Shown here piece after piece: positions 43,975 through 52,557 of a stretch of 64,000 nucleotides of DNA; the stretch's first letter is position 1; each line of letters begins with the position of its first letter. The position numbers and the translations under genes are program-made. The notes beneath the pieces were generated by a model. That model was not told the DNA's origin, searched no databases, and saw nothing but the letters and a program-made list of their open reading frames with translations. The stretch covers positions 77,900 through 141,899 of the forward strand of contig NZ_KB907807.1 in the NCBI RefSeq assembly GCF_000382225.1, in the 5' to 3' direction. The DNA is from Hymenobacter aerophilus DSM 13606 (GTDB lineage Bacteria > Bacteroidota > Bacteroidia > Cytophagales > Hymenobacteraceae).

Positions 43975-46950
43975 ATGCGTAATAAAGGACTCATCATCAC
44001 GCTGACAGTTATTCTGTCGGCGTTGTGCATTTACTTTCTCTCGCTGACGCTCATTTCGCGGAGCGTGCAGCGCGATGCCGAGCGCTACGCCACGCGCGGC
44101 GGCCAGATCGTGGAAAAACAGCGCCAGCACTACCTCGATTCGGTGTGGCGCGCGCCCGTGTTCGGGCCGCTTACTTATAAGGAGGTGCGGCAGTCGGAGC
44201 TGGGCCTGGGCCTGGACCTGAACGGCGGCATGCACCTGACGCTGGAAGTGTCGCCGGTGGAAATTGTGCGCGCCATGAGCGGCAAGAGCAAGGACGCCAA
44301 CTTCAACAAGGCCATGACGCAGGCCGAGGCCCTGCAGCGCACCAACCCGGGCACGCCTTTCACTACGCTGTTTGCCCAGTCGTTCCGCTCGGTAGCGCCC
44401 AACGATAAGCTGGCGCGCATTTTTGCCAACACCATCAACAAGGGCGCTATCGACATCAACTCGTCGGACGACAAGGTTATCGGCGAAATCAACAAGCAGA
44501 TTGAGGAGGCCATCGACCGCTCGTTCGATATTCTGCGCACTCGTATCGACAAGTTCGGCACCAGCCAGCCCAGCATTCAGCGGGTAAAAGGCACCGGCCG
44601 CATTCAGATTGAGCTGCCCGGCGTGGATAACCCCGACCGCGTGCGCAAGCTCGTGCAGGGCCAGGCCAAGCTGGAGTTCTGGGAAGTATGGCGCCAGGAT
44701 GAATTTGCGCCCTACCTCAACCAGCTCAACCAGGTGCTGAGCGCCAAAGAAGCTGCCGCCGCGCCGGCCGCCGCTGCTGCCACCACCGCCGGCACTGCTC
44801 CTACCGCTGCTGCTGCCGGCGACACCTCGGCCCTGGCCCGCCAGCTGGCCCAGAAAAACACCGCCGCCGCTAAAACCGACACCGCGGCCCTGGCCCAGAA
44901 AAATGTGTTGGGCAGCCTGTTCACGATGCCCGGCACGCTGGGTGCCAACATCCGCGACACGGCCCGCGTGAATGCTGTGCTGCACAGCGCCGACACCCGC
45001 GCCGTGCTGCCCTCCAACCTGACGCTGATGTGGGGCGTGAAGCCCGACGTGATTGACGGCCAGGAGTACCTGCAGCTCTACGCCATCCGCAAGAGCCGCG
45101 ACATGGAAGCGCCCATCGGCGGCGAAGTTATTTCGGATGCCCGCGGCGACTTCAGCCAGCAGGGCGGCGGCGCCGAGGTGTCGATGCAGATGAACTCGAA
45201 CGGCGCCCGCAAGTGGCAGCGCCTGACGGCCGCCAACATCGGCCGCCAGGTAGCCATCGTGCTCGACGACTACGTGTATTCGGCCCCCGTGGTGCAGGCC
45301 GAAATTGCCGGTGGCAACTCCAGCATTTCGGGCAATTTCACCATCGAGGAAGCCCAGGACCTGGCCAGCGTGCTGAAAGCCGGTAAGCTGCCCGCTCCTA
45401 CCCGCATTGTGGAAGAAGCCGTGGTAGGCCCCTCGCTGGGCCAGGAAGCCACCAACCAGGGCCTGTACTCCACGCTCGGCGGCCTGCTGATTATCATGGC
45501 CTTTATGGCGGCTTACTACGGCCGCGCCGGCATCGTGGCCGACGCCGTGCTGCTGTTCAACCTGTTCCTGATTATGGGCATTCTGGCCCAGTTCAGCTTC
45601 GCCCTCACGCTGCCCGGCATTGCCGGTCTGCTGCTCGTAATTGCGGCTTCGGTAGACGCCAACGTGCTTATTTTCGAGCGAATCCGCGAGGAAATGGACC
45701 ACGGCCTGCAGCCCAAGGACGCCATCAACAAAGGCTACTCGCGGGCTTTCTCCGCCATCTTCGACGCCAACGTCACCACGCTGATTATTGCCACCATCCT
45801 GTTCATTTTCGGTACGGGTCCGGTGCAAAACTTCGCCATCACGCTGCTGATTGGCGTGTTCACCTCGTTCCTGTCGGCCGTGTACATTTCGCGCCTGATT
45901 ATCGAGTGGATGGTGAAAGGAAAGGAAACCACTTCGCTGACCTTCAGCACGTTCCTGTCGCGCAACCTGTTCAAAAACGTCAACTTCGACATTATGGGCA
46001 AGCGCAAGCTGGCCTACCTCTTCTCGACCGTTTTCATTCTGATTGGTTTCGGGCTGATGTACGTGCAGGGCGGCCCCAACCTGGGCGTCGACTTCCGCGG
46101 CGGCCGGGCTTACGTTGTGAGCTTCGATAAGGCCGTAGTGGCTTCCGATGCCCGCGACATGCTCACCAAGGACTACTTTGCCGGCACTGGCACCGAGGCC
46201 AAAACCTTTGGCGCCAGCAACCGCCTGCGCATCACGACCGGCTACCTGGCCGACGACGAGAGCGTAGCGGCCGACGACAAAGTGAAAACGGCGCTGCTTA
46301 CCGGCCTCAACGCCAAATACGGCGCCCTGAATCCCAAAATCGAGAGCACCGCGAAAGTGGGCGCCACCATTGCCGACGACATCAAGCGGACGTCGGTGCT
46401 GAGTCTGGGCCTCACGCTGCTGGCCATTTTCGTGTACGTGCTCTTCCGGTTCGAGAAGTGGCAGTACTCGATGGCGGCGGTAGTGGCTTTGTTCCACGAT
46501 GCGCTCATCGTTATTGCGTCGTTCCCGATTGCGCGGGCCTTCGGCCTCAACTACGAGATGGACCAGGTATTCGTGGCCGCCATCCTGACGACCATCGGCT
46601 TCTCGATGAACGACACCATCGTTATCTACGACCGAATCAGGGAATATCTGCAGGAAAACAAGCACCTCTCGTTCAATCAGGTGGTAAACCCGGCCCTGAA
46701 CAGCACGTTCTCGCGCACCATGATTACGTTCACCACCGTGTTCCTGGTAATGCTGGTGCTCTACATCTTCGGGGGCGAAACGCTGCGCTCGTTCTCCTTC
46801 GCCATGCTGCTCGGTGTGGTGTTCGGCACCTACTCGTCGCTATTCATTGCCGCCGGCCTGATTGTCGACACCTACGGCCGCAAGGACAAGACCCCGCTGG
46901 GCGACACCGGCGAAGTTGGAGTTCCCAAACTGAGCACCTCGCACACCTGA
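43975..46950 (+). CDS. secDF: Fused protein translocase subunit SecDF
   Basis: 991 residues; uses the proton-motive force to help pull exported proteins across the inner membrane with SecYEG. The SecD half begins MRNKGLIITLTVILSAL with the first transmembrane helix, then LGLDLNGGMHLTLEV near 75-90, a periplasmic P1 region and an Ala/Thr-rich insertion (about 260-300) typical of Bacteroidota. Six helices follow, including ASVDANVLIFERIREEM. The SecF half starts near 670 (PNLGVDFRGGRAY about 700) and has GFSMNDTIVIYDRIRE. The start at 43975 is chosen because the upstream frame is unrelated. Its TGA stop opens a heptad array. Confidence 0.96.
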   Translation: MRNKGLIITLTVILSALCIYFLSLTLISRSVQRDAERYATRGGQIVEKQRQHYLDSVWRAPVFGPLTYKEVRQSELGLGLDLNGGMHLTLEVSPVEIVRAMSGKSKDANFNKAMTQAEALQRTNPGTPFTTLFAQSFRSVAPNDKLARIFANTINKGAIDINSSDDKVIGEINKQIEEAIDRSFDILRTRIDKFGTSQPSIQRVKGTGRIQIELPGVDNPDRVRKLVQGQAKLEFWEVWRQDEFAPYLNQLNQVLSAKEAAAAPAAAAATTAGTAPTAAAAGDTSALARQLAQKNTAAAKTDTAALAQKNVLGSLFTMPGTLGANIRDTARVNAVLHSADTRAVLPSNLTLMWGVKPDVIDGQEYLQLYAIRKSRDMEAPIGGEVISDARGDFSQQGGGAEVSMQMNSNGARKWQRLTAANIGRQVAIVLDDYVYSAPVVQAEIAGGNSSISGNFTIEEAQDLASVLKAGKLPAPTRIVEEAVVGPSLGQEATNQGLYSTLGGLLIIMAFMAAYYGRAGIVADAVLLFNLFLIMGILAQFSFALTLPGIAGLLLVIAASVDANVLIFERIREEMDHGLQPKDAINKGYSRAFSAIFDANVTTLIIATILFIFGTGPVQNFAITLLIGVFTSFLSAVYISRLIIEWMVKGKETTSLTFSTFLSRNLFKNVNFDIMGKRKLAYLFSTVFILIGFGLMYVQGGPNLGVDFRGGRAYVVSFDKAVVASDARDMLTKDYFAGTGTEAKTFGASNRLRITTGYLADDESVAADDKVKTALLTGLNAKYGALNPKIESTAKVGATIADDIKRTSVLSLGLTLLAIFVYVLFRFEKWQYSMAAVVALFHDALIVIASFPIARAFGLNYEMDQVFVAAILTTIGFSMNDTIVIYDRIREYLQENKHLSFNQVVNPALNSTFSRTMITFTTVFLVMLVLYIFGGETLRSFSFAMLLGVVFGTYSSLFIAAGLIVDTYGRKDKTPLGDTGEVGVPKLSTSHT

Positions 46951-47004
46951 TCACAGATGTTGCAGATGGTTGGATAGCGCAGATTCGTTCTGTAAGCTTC
47001 TGAT

Positions 47005-47052
47005 CTACCAAAGAAAGAGCCCGGCCGGTTGGTCGGGCTCTTTCTTTGGTAG
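47005..47052. terminator. Strong bidirectional terminator hairpin, copy 1
   Basis: Stem CTACCAAAGAAAGAGCCC / GGGCTCTTTCTTTGGTAG around GGCCGGTTGGTC; serves secDF, and in reverse nfu. Confidence 0.9.
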
Positions 47053-47089
47053 ATGGTGGAGTGCCGATTTCTCGTCCTCAGTAAAACAG

Positions 47090-47119
47090 AAAGAGCCCGA
47101 CCAACCGGCCGGGCTCTTT
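47090..47119. terminator. Terminator hairpin, inverted copy 2
   Basis: AAAGAGCCCGACC and its partner GGCCGGGCTCTTT: the loop and stem are the reverse complement of copy 1, giving nfu its own copy. Confidence 0.88.
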
Positions 47120-47178
47120 GTATCTTAGGTGGGTTGACGCCTACATCTGCGGCATCCACTCATCTGCAACATCTGTGA

Positions 47179-47802
47179 TTAGATGGTGATGCCTTCGGCT
47201 ACCACGCTCTGCACCTCGGGCACCATGCGCTTGAGCAGGTTTTCGATGCCCGACTTGAGCGTAACGGTGGCCGAGGGGCAGCCCGAGCACGAGCCCTGCA
47301 GGTTCACGGTCACGATGCCCTCATGGTAGCTTTTGAAGGTGATATTGCCGCCGTCCTGCTCCACGGCGGGGCGCACGTAGTTATCGAGCAGGTCGATGAT
47401 TTTCTGGCTGGTAGCCTGGTCGGCCTCCGAGGCGTTGGCGGGCGCGGCCGATGCCTGCGCCTGCTGCTCGGCGGCGGGGTCGACGGTGAAAATGGGGCCG
47501 TTGGCCTCGATGTACGACTTAAGGAAGGTGCGCAGCTCCGGAATCAGCTGGGCCCACTGGTGGTCGGTGCTCTTGGTGATGGTAACGAAGTTCTGGGCGA
47601 TGAATACGCGGCCCACATAATCGAAATTGAACAGCTCCTGGGCCAGCGGCGAGTTAACGGCGGCTTCCAGGGTCGGGTAATCCACGCTCACCCCATCAGC
47701 CAAAAGCTGGGCGTTGAGCACGAATTTCATGGATTCGGGGTTGGGCGAGGCCTCGGCGTAAATGGAAACCGGGCCGGCGGGGGCAGTGAGTTGTTCAGCC
47801 AT
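47179..47802 (-). CDS. Nfu-type iron-sulfur cluster carrier (NifU C-terminal domain protein)
   Basis: 207 residues from the ATG at 47802. An N-terminal Nfu_N domain (about 12-95: SIYAEASPNPESMKFVLN) and a C-terminal NifU domain (about 130-207) with the cluster-binding CxxC as GSCSGCPSATVTL. Such proteins carry 4Fe-4S clusters to target enzymes in the cytoplasm. The linker is Ala/Gln-rich. A TACCTTTG promoter lies 89 bp upstream. The TAA stop is the edge of the nested palindrome. Confidence 0.93.
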   Translation of the reverse strand: MAEQLTAPAGPVSIYAEASPNPESMKFVLNAQLLADGVSVDYPTLEAAVNSPLAQELFNFDYVGRVFIAQNFVTITKSTDHQWAQLIPELRTFLKSYIEANGPIFTVDPAAEQQAQASAAPANASEADQATSQKIIDLLDNYVRPAVEQDGGNITFKSYHEGIVTVNLQGSCSGCPSATVTLKSGIENLLKRMVPEVQSVVAEGITI

Positions 47803-47890
47803 GTTTGAAAGACTTGGTGACAAGCGGAGAGAAAACGGGCCGTTCTGGTCGGCCTCAATACCATAAAACCGCGCGGGGCGGCAATAGTTG

Positions 47891-47898
47891 CAAAGGTA
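47891..47898 (-). promoter_or_regulatory. -7 element TACCTTTG of the nfu gene
   Basis: An exact TAnnTTTG match 89 bp before the start, between the gene and a heptad array. Confidence 0.5.
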
Positions 47899-47909
47899 GC
47901 TTCTTTGCT

Positions 47910-48069
47910 TAAGCTACAAGCTTTAAGCCGCAAGCTACAAGCTGATGTTGAACGTCAGCCTGCTGATGCCGCGGTAAGCACGACGCGGGCGGCGTAATGG
48001 CCAAGCCGCAAGCTATAAGCGGATGTTGAACGTCAGCTTGTAGCTTGCAGCCTGAAGCTTGTAGCCCCA
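47910..48069. repeat. Two heptad arrays between divergent nfu and HTTM genes
   Basis: Units TAAGCTA, CAAGCTT, TAAGCCG, CAAGCTA, CAAGCTG (47910-47944) are followed by GATGTTGAACGTCAGC. A second set (CAAGCCG, CAAGCTA, TAAGCGG at 48002-48022) repeats the same GATGTTGAACGTCAGC and then runs inverted (TAGCTTG, CAGCCTG, AAGCTTG, TAGCCCC). The 287-bp gap has no gene. Confidence 0.88.
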
Positions 48070-48089
48070 GTGCCCCAGTAGCCCCAATT

Positions 48090-49448
48090 ATGTCCCGCCT
48101 GACTGCCGCCCTGTTTCGCCCCGTTGACATTGCCTGGCTGGTGTATTTCCGGCTGGGCGTGGGCTTTTTGCTGGCCCTGGAGCACGGCGGGGCCATTCTG
48201 CTGGGGCGGGTGCGCAACTACACCGAGCCGCAATTCCACTTTCGCTACCTGGGCTGGGAGTGGCTGCCGCACCCGCCACCGGCCGGCATTTACGCTATCT
48301 ACGCGCTGGTAATGGTGGCCGGACTGGCCGTAGCCGCCGGCTGGCACTACCGCGCGGCGGCGGCCACGCTCAGCCTGAGCTACGGGGCCCTGCTGCTGCT
48401 CGAAGAAACCGAGTACATCAACCACTTCTACCTCTACGCGCTGGTAGCGGCCGTGCTGGCGGTGCTGCCCGCCCACCGCGCCGCCTCGGCCGACGTGCGC
48501 GCCGGCCGCGTGGCCCCCGCCGCCACTACCCCGGCCTGGACGCGGCTGGTGCTACTGTTTCAGATGGGGCTGGTGTACGCGCTGGCCGCGCTGGCCAAGC
48601 TCAACCCCGACTGGCTGGCGGCGCGCCCGCTCACGGTGTGGCTGGGCGCCAAGGCCCATTATCCGCTTATCGGGCCGCTACTGAGCCAGCCCACTGCGGC
48701 CTGGTTGCTGAGCTACGGCGGCATTGCCTTCGATGCGCTGGTGGTGCCGTTGCTGCTGTGGCGCCGCAGCCGGCCCTGGGCGTTTGGGGTGGCCGTGCTG
48801 TTTCACCTGACCAATGTGGTAGTGTTCGGGCTGGGTACGTTTCCGTGGTTTTCCATCCTGCTCACCAGCCTGTTTTTCGCGCCCGATTTCCCGCGCCGGC
48901 TGCCGGGCTTCGTGGGCCGCTGGTTCCGGGCGCGGGTGCCGCTGGCTACCGAGGCCGCGCAAAGTGCGCCAACAATTGCGCCGCGCCGGACCCGCTGGGT
49001 GCTGGCCGGCCTGGGTTTGTTCGTGGCGGTGCAGGTGCTGGTGCCGCTGCGCCACTTCCTGTATCCTTCCGATGTGCACTGGACCGAGGAGGGCCACCGT
49101 TTCAGCTGGCACCTGATGCTGCGCAGCAAAACCGGCACGGCCGCGTTCCGGGTGCACCTGCCCGACGGCACCCAGGAGCTGATATGGCCAAGCAGCTACC
49201 TCACGCCCAACCAGGCCCACAAGCTCACGGCCAGCCCCGATTTACTGCTGCAGTTCGCCCACCTGCTGGCCGACGACTACCGGCGCCGGGGCCTGCCGCC
49301 GGTGGCCATCTACTGCGAATCGAGCGTCAGCCTCAACGGCCACCCACCCCAGCCGCTCGTCAGCCCCACGCTCAACCTGCTGACGGTGCACCGCACGCTG
49401 GGCCCGGCGCCCTGGGTGCTGCCCGGCCCGGTGGCCGACGCGCGCTAA
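48090..49448 (+). CDS. HTTM-domain integral membrane protein (vitamin K-dependent gamma-carboxylase-like)
   Basis: 452 residues, about eight transmembrane helices in the first 330. HTTM family marks: [19 protein letters not shown], then [34 protein letters not shown] and [18 protein letters not shown]. The C-terminal soluble part has [16 protein letters not shown] and [22 protein letters not shown]. The family includes gamma-carboxylase; in bacteria the role is unknown. It is convergent with aroC and the two stop codons interlock in CTAA. Confidence 0.88.
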   Translation: MSRLTAALFRPVDIAWLVYFRLGVGFLLALEHGGAILLGRVRNYTEPQFHFRYLGWEWLPHPPPAGIYAIYALVMVAGLAVAAGWHYRAAAATLSLSYGALLLLEETEYINHFYLYALVAAVLAVLPAHRAASADVRAGRVAPAATTPAWTRLVLLFQMGLVYALAALAKLNPDWLAARPLTVWLGAKAHYPLIGPLLSQPTAAWLLSYGGIAFDALVVPLLLWRRSRPWAFGVAVLFHLTNVVVFGLGTFPWFSILLTSLFFAPDFPRRLPGFVGRWFRARVPLATEAAQSAPTIAPRRTRWVLAGLGLFVAVQVLVPLRHFLYPSDVHWTEEGHRFSWHLMLRSKTGTAAFRVHLPDGTQELIWPSSYLTPNQAHKLTASPDLLLQFAHLLADDYRRRGLPPVAIYCESSVSLNGHPPQPLVSPTLNLLTVHRTLGPAPWVLPGPVADAR

Positions 49449-50521
49449 ATCCGGTTGGCGCGCGCCCGCAGCAGTAAATCGGCCAGTACGAGGCTGGTCA
49501 TGGCATCCACGATGGGCACGGCGCGGGGCAGCACGCAGGGGTCGTGGCGGCCGCGGCCGGCCAGCGTAACGGCCGCGCCCTGGTCGTTGATGGTGCTTTG
49601 GGGCTGCAGAATGGTCGCCACGGGCTTGAAGGCGACCCGGAAATACACATCCTGCCCGTTGCTGATGCCGCCCTGCACGCCGCCCGAGTGGTTGGTGCGG
49701 GTGCGCACGCGGCCGGTTTCGTCGGTATAGAACTCGTCGTTGTGCTCGGAGCCGAACAGCAGCGTGCCGGCAAAGCCCGAGCCGTACTCGAAGCCCTTCA
49801 CGGCGTTGATGCCCAGCATGGCCCGGCCCAGCTCGGCGTGCAGCTTATCGAATACCGGCTCGCCGAGGCCCGCCGGCAGGCCCCGCACCACACCCGTTAC
49901 CAGCCCGCCCACCGTGTCGTGCCGGTCGCGGGTCTGGCGGATAAGCTCGGCCATACGCGCGGCCGTTTCGGGGTGCGGGCATCGCACGGGGTTGGTGTCA
50001 ATTAACCCCAAATCCAGCGCCTCGTAGCTCACCGGCACGGCCACGGCCCCCACCTGCGACACGTAACTATCCACCTGAATAGCGTGCTGGTTGAGCAGCT
50101 GCTGGGCCACGGCACCGGCGGCTACGCGGGCGGCCGTTTCGCGGGCCGAGCTGCGGCCGCCGCCCCGGAAGTCGCGCCGGCCGTACTTCTGGTCGTAGGT
50201 GTAGTCGGCGTGCGAGGGGCGGTAGGCGTGCTCGATGTGCGAGTAGTCGTGGCTGTGCTGGTCCTGGTTGCGAATGTAGAGGCTGATGGGCGTGCCGGTG
50301 GTTTCACCCCGGAAGATGCCCGACTGCACCTCCACCCGGTCGGCCTCGGAGCGCGGCGTCGTCAGGTCCGACTGCCCCGGCCGCCGCCGGTCCAGCGCCG
50401 CCTGAATCTGCGCGTCGCTCACGGCCAGCCCCGCCGGGCACCCATCAATCACCACCCCAATCCCCGGCCCATGCGACTCGCCAAACGTGGTAATGCGAAA
50501 CAGGCGGCCGAACGTGTTCAT
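49445..50521 (-). CDS. aroC: Chorismate synthase
   Basis: 358 residues; makes chorismate from EPSP with reduced FMN, the last step of the shikimate pathway. Motifs: [76 protein letters not shown] and [14 protein letters not shown]. Full length. Its ATG directly follows a heptad array that separates it from batD, which lies upstream of it in the minus-strand order reversed (batD ends at 50710). Confidence 0.97.
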   Translation of the reverse strand: MNTFGRLFRITTFGESHGPGIGVVIDGCPAGLAVSDAQIQAALDRRRPGQSDLTTPRSEADRVEVQSGIFRGETTGTPISLYIRNQDQHSHDYSHIEHAYRPSHADYTYDQKYGRRDFRGGGRSSARETAARVAAGAVAQQLLNQHAIQVDSYVSQVGAVAVPVSYEALDLGLIDTNPVRCPHPETAARMAELIRQTRDRHDTVGGLVTGVVRGLPAGLGEPVFDKLHAELGRAMLGINAVKGFEYGSGFAGTLLFGSEHNDEFYTDETGRVRTRTNHSGGVQGGISNGQDVYFRVAFKPVATILQPQSTINDQGAAVTLAGRGRHDPCVLPRAVPIVDAMTSLVLADLLLRARANRI

Positions 50522-50522
50522 A

Positions 50523-50714
50523 CGGTGATTTGGTGAGGTGGTGATTTGGCGAATGAGTGGGCGAAGGTAAGAACGTCATTCCGACGAAGGAGGAATCTCG
50601 CGTGCAATGGTAACGTCAGGTCTACTACTTCAGCAAGCGAGATTCCTCCTTCGTCGGAATGACGTTCTCTTTTTCATTCACCAAATCACCACGTCGCCAA
50701 ATCACCAAATCACC
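50523..50714. repeat. Heptad arms enclosing a GTCATTCCGACGAAGG hairpin between aroC and batD
   Basis: Left: GGTGATT, TGGTGAG, GTGGTGA, TTTGGCG, AATGAGT (from 50524). Right: CACCAAA, TCACCAC, GTCGCCA, AATCACC, AAATCAC (to 50714), containing the batD TGA stop (50710-50712). The hairpin 50571-50667 has ends GAACGTCATTCCGACGAAGG and lacks the usual GAGC part, so it is a shorter, diverged family member. Confidence 0.9.
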
Positions 50715-52191
50715 GCCTCGCTCGCCACCAGCCCCAGAGCGCGAAAACCAGCAGGGCGGCCAGAAACAGGTTGGCGTAGCGGCGCACGTCGCGGTAGATG
50801 CCGCGGGGCTGGGGCGTGCTGTCGGCGGCCGCCAGGGCCTGACGGTAGAACGGGTCGGTGGGCACGGGGCGCAGGGTGTTGGCCGTGCGCTCGGGTCCCC
50901 GCACCACGGGCCGCAGCTTCGGCCGCAGCGTGTCGTAGCGGGCGGTACTGGGGTTGAAGACGATGAGCTGAAACAGCGTATCGAGGCGCACGGGGCCGGG
51001 CTGCCGGGCTACCAGCCGGAAGCGGAAGCTCTTGCGCCCCCCCACCCGGCCGTTCTGACGCGTGAGCGTCTGCTGCACTTCGGGGCCGTAGAGTTCGAGC
51101 CCGACCGGCGGCACGGGCGCGGCCAGATTCACGGTGGCCAGGTTGCCCTCGCCTTCGAGCCCGAAGGTGTAGGCAAACGTGCGGCCGGTTTGGAAGCGGG
51201 TGCGGTCGAGAAACTCCTTCAGCTCGTAGTTGCCCACCGGCACCTGGTCGCGGCGCGGGTGGGGCGGCAGCGGCACCACGGGCACCGCCAGCGGAGCCGA
51301 GCGGTAGGTTTTGTAGCCTTCGAGGCGGTTGTCGAGGCCCTCGGCGGGCTTCTTGGCCACCTTGTACTTGCGCATCTTCAGCTCGACGGCCGGAAAGGCC
51401 AGCGGCGCGGCATTGAGCGGATACAGTTCGGCTTCCCAGAGGCGGTAGCGCAGAAATGGCTTGCCGCCCACCGTCACGTTTTCGGGCACCACTTCCTGCT
51501 CGTCGAAGCTTTCCTCCCACACCGTGCGCTGGCGCAACTGCCGGATGATGCCCGGCAATTGGCCCGCGAAATCGTAGAAATCGAGCACGGCCTGGTCTTC
51601 GGGCCGCAGGTAGAAATACAGCGCCACGTGCAGGCCCTCGCCTACAAACACCCGCGGCTTATCGGTGGCCACGGTCAGAAAGGCCTGATCCTGGGGCTCC
51701 ACGTAGTCCTGGGGTTTGGGCTTGCCGAAAAGCTGGTCGAGCAGGCCCAGGCCCTGCAGCGGCGCGGTGCCGCCGGGCGCGGGCGGCGCGGCGGCCTGCT
51801 GCGGCCCCACCGTCAGCGTGGCCCCTGCCGACTCCAGCGTCAGCCCATTCACTTTCATGCTGAAGGGCTTGATTTCAAACTCGCCCTCAGCAAAAGCGGC
51901 GTAGCGCTGCGTGATGGTCAGCTCGGTGAACTGCTGGCCGCCCACGATGCGCGTGGTGGTGGTGCTCGACTTGCCGCTTTTCTTGAAGCCCTCCAGATCG
52001 GGGAAGGCCGAGTAGCGCTCCAGCGGGGCGCCGCGCAGCCGGAAGCTGATGGTGTAGTATTCGTTGAGCGGAATCGCGCTCGGGCCCAGTTCAATATCAG
52101 CGGCAGCGGCAGTGGGTGGGCTTGGCTGCGCACGGGCCCCGGGGGCCGCCAGCAGCAGTATCCAGCAAAACAAAACCAATACTACGCGCAT
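50710..52191 (-). CDS. batD: BatD-family protein
   Basis: 493 residues with a signal peptide (MRVVLVLFCWILLLAAPGA) and a C-terminal transmembrane helix (YANLFLAALLVFALWGWW). The BatD fold is shown by LNEYYTISFRLRG, the IVGGQQFTELTITQRYAAFAEGEFEI stretch, and two further beta-sandwich regions. Bat proteins are linked to oxidative stress tolerance in Bacteroides; batA and batB are not adjacent here. A TAGCTTTG element 27 bp upstream supports the ATG at 52191 over an earlier one. Confidence 0.88.
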   Translation of the reverse strand: MRVVLVLFCWILLLAAPGARAQPSPPTAAAADIELGPSAIPLNEYYTISFRLRGAPLERYSAFPDLEGFKKSGKSSTTTTRIVGGQQFTELTITQRYAAFAEGEFEIKPFSMKVNGLTLESAGATLTVGPQQAAAPPAPGGTAPLQGLGLLDQLFGKPKPQDYVEPQDQAFLTVATDKPRVFVGEGLHVALYFYLRPEDQAVLDFYDFAGQLPGIIRQLRQRTVWEESFDEQEVVPENVTVGGKPFLRYRLWEAELYPLNAAPLAFPAVELKMRKYKVAKKPAEGLDNRLEGYKTYRSAPLAVPVVPLPPHPRRDQVPVGNYELKEFLDRTRFQTGRTFAYTFGLEGEGNLATVNLAAPVPPVGLELYGPEVQQTLTRQNGRVGGRKSFRFRLVARQPGPVRLDTLFQLIVFNPSTARYDTLRPKLRPVVRGPERTANTLRPVPTDPFYRQALAAADSTPQPRGIYRDVRRYANLFLAALLVFALWGWWRARR

Positions 52192-52217
52192 GGGGCCCAA
52201 CTTCAGCGGGTGGGTTT

Positions 52218-52225
52218 CAAAGCTA
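52218..52225 (-). promoter_or_regulatory. -7 element TAGCTTTG of batD
   Basis: An exact TAnnTTTG match 27 bp before the chosen start codon. Confidence 0.55.
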
Positions 52226-52317
52226 CGAAAAACTGGTTTGGGCCGCTTTTTCGGCTCTGCAGCTGGTGGCGCACAAATTAGGTTGTTGGTCTGAGCCTGC
52301 TTGTTGGGCACCCTAAA

Positions 52318-52448
52318 TTAGATTCATCTAAAAATTAAGTGTAACTCCAAATAAAAAAAGTTATATTCTATTTATCAGTGGGTTATGATTCATATTATAC
52401 ATAATTCGGGCATTTATCAATCCACTGCTGAGTTGGCGCCGTAACTCA
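52318..52448. promoter_or_regulatory. AT-rich control region with two dyads upstream of the ferritin-like cluster
   Basis: The 366-bp gap between batD and the first ferritin-like gene is AT-rich around 52310-52420. It holds a perfect dyad TTAGAT-TC-ATCTAA (52318-52331) and TGAGTT-N8-AACTCA (52429-52448). Either could be an operator. No exact TAnnTTTG element was found, so another sigma factor may be used. Confidence 0.35.
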
Positions 52449-52557
52449 ACGCAACAAATACCCTCCAGCTTACCAGGATGGAAGTTATTGGTTTTCAAAT
52501 TACTGCCTGATGGCGGGCAGACCCTTATTGCCTTTTTTCACCCAAACTTATTTCCCA

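Larger units (their letters stand above)
46948..47181. repeat. Nested palindrome between convergent secDF and nfu genes
   Basis: Left heptads from the secDF stop: TCACAGA, TGTTGCA, GATGGTT, GGATAGC, GCAGATT. The right arm to 47181 is the inverse (ACATCTG, CGGCATC, CACTCAT, CTGCAAC, ATCTGTG) and ends in the nfu stop TAA. Inside lie two terminator hairpins that are inverted copies of one another. Confidence 0.92.

Noticed and set aside
43963..46665. 900-codon minus-strand frame opposite secDF
   Set aside because: Antisense to SecDF; composition is typical of a complementary-strand shadow.
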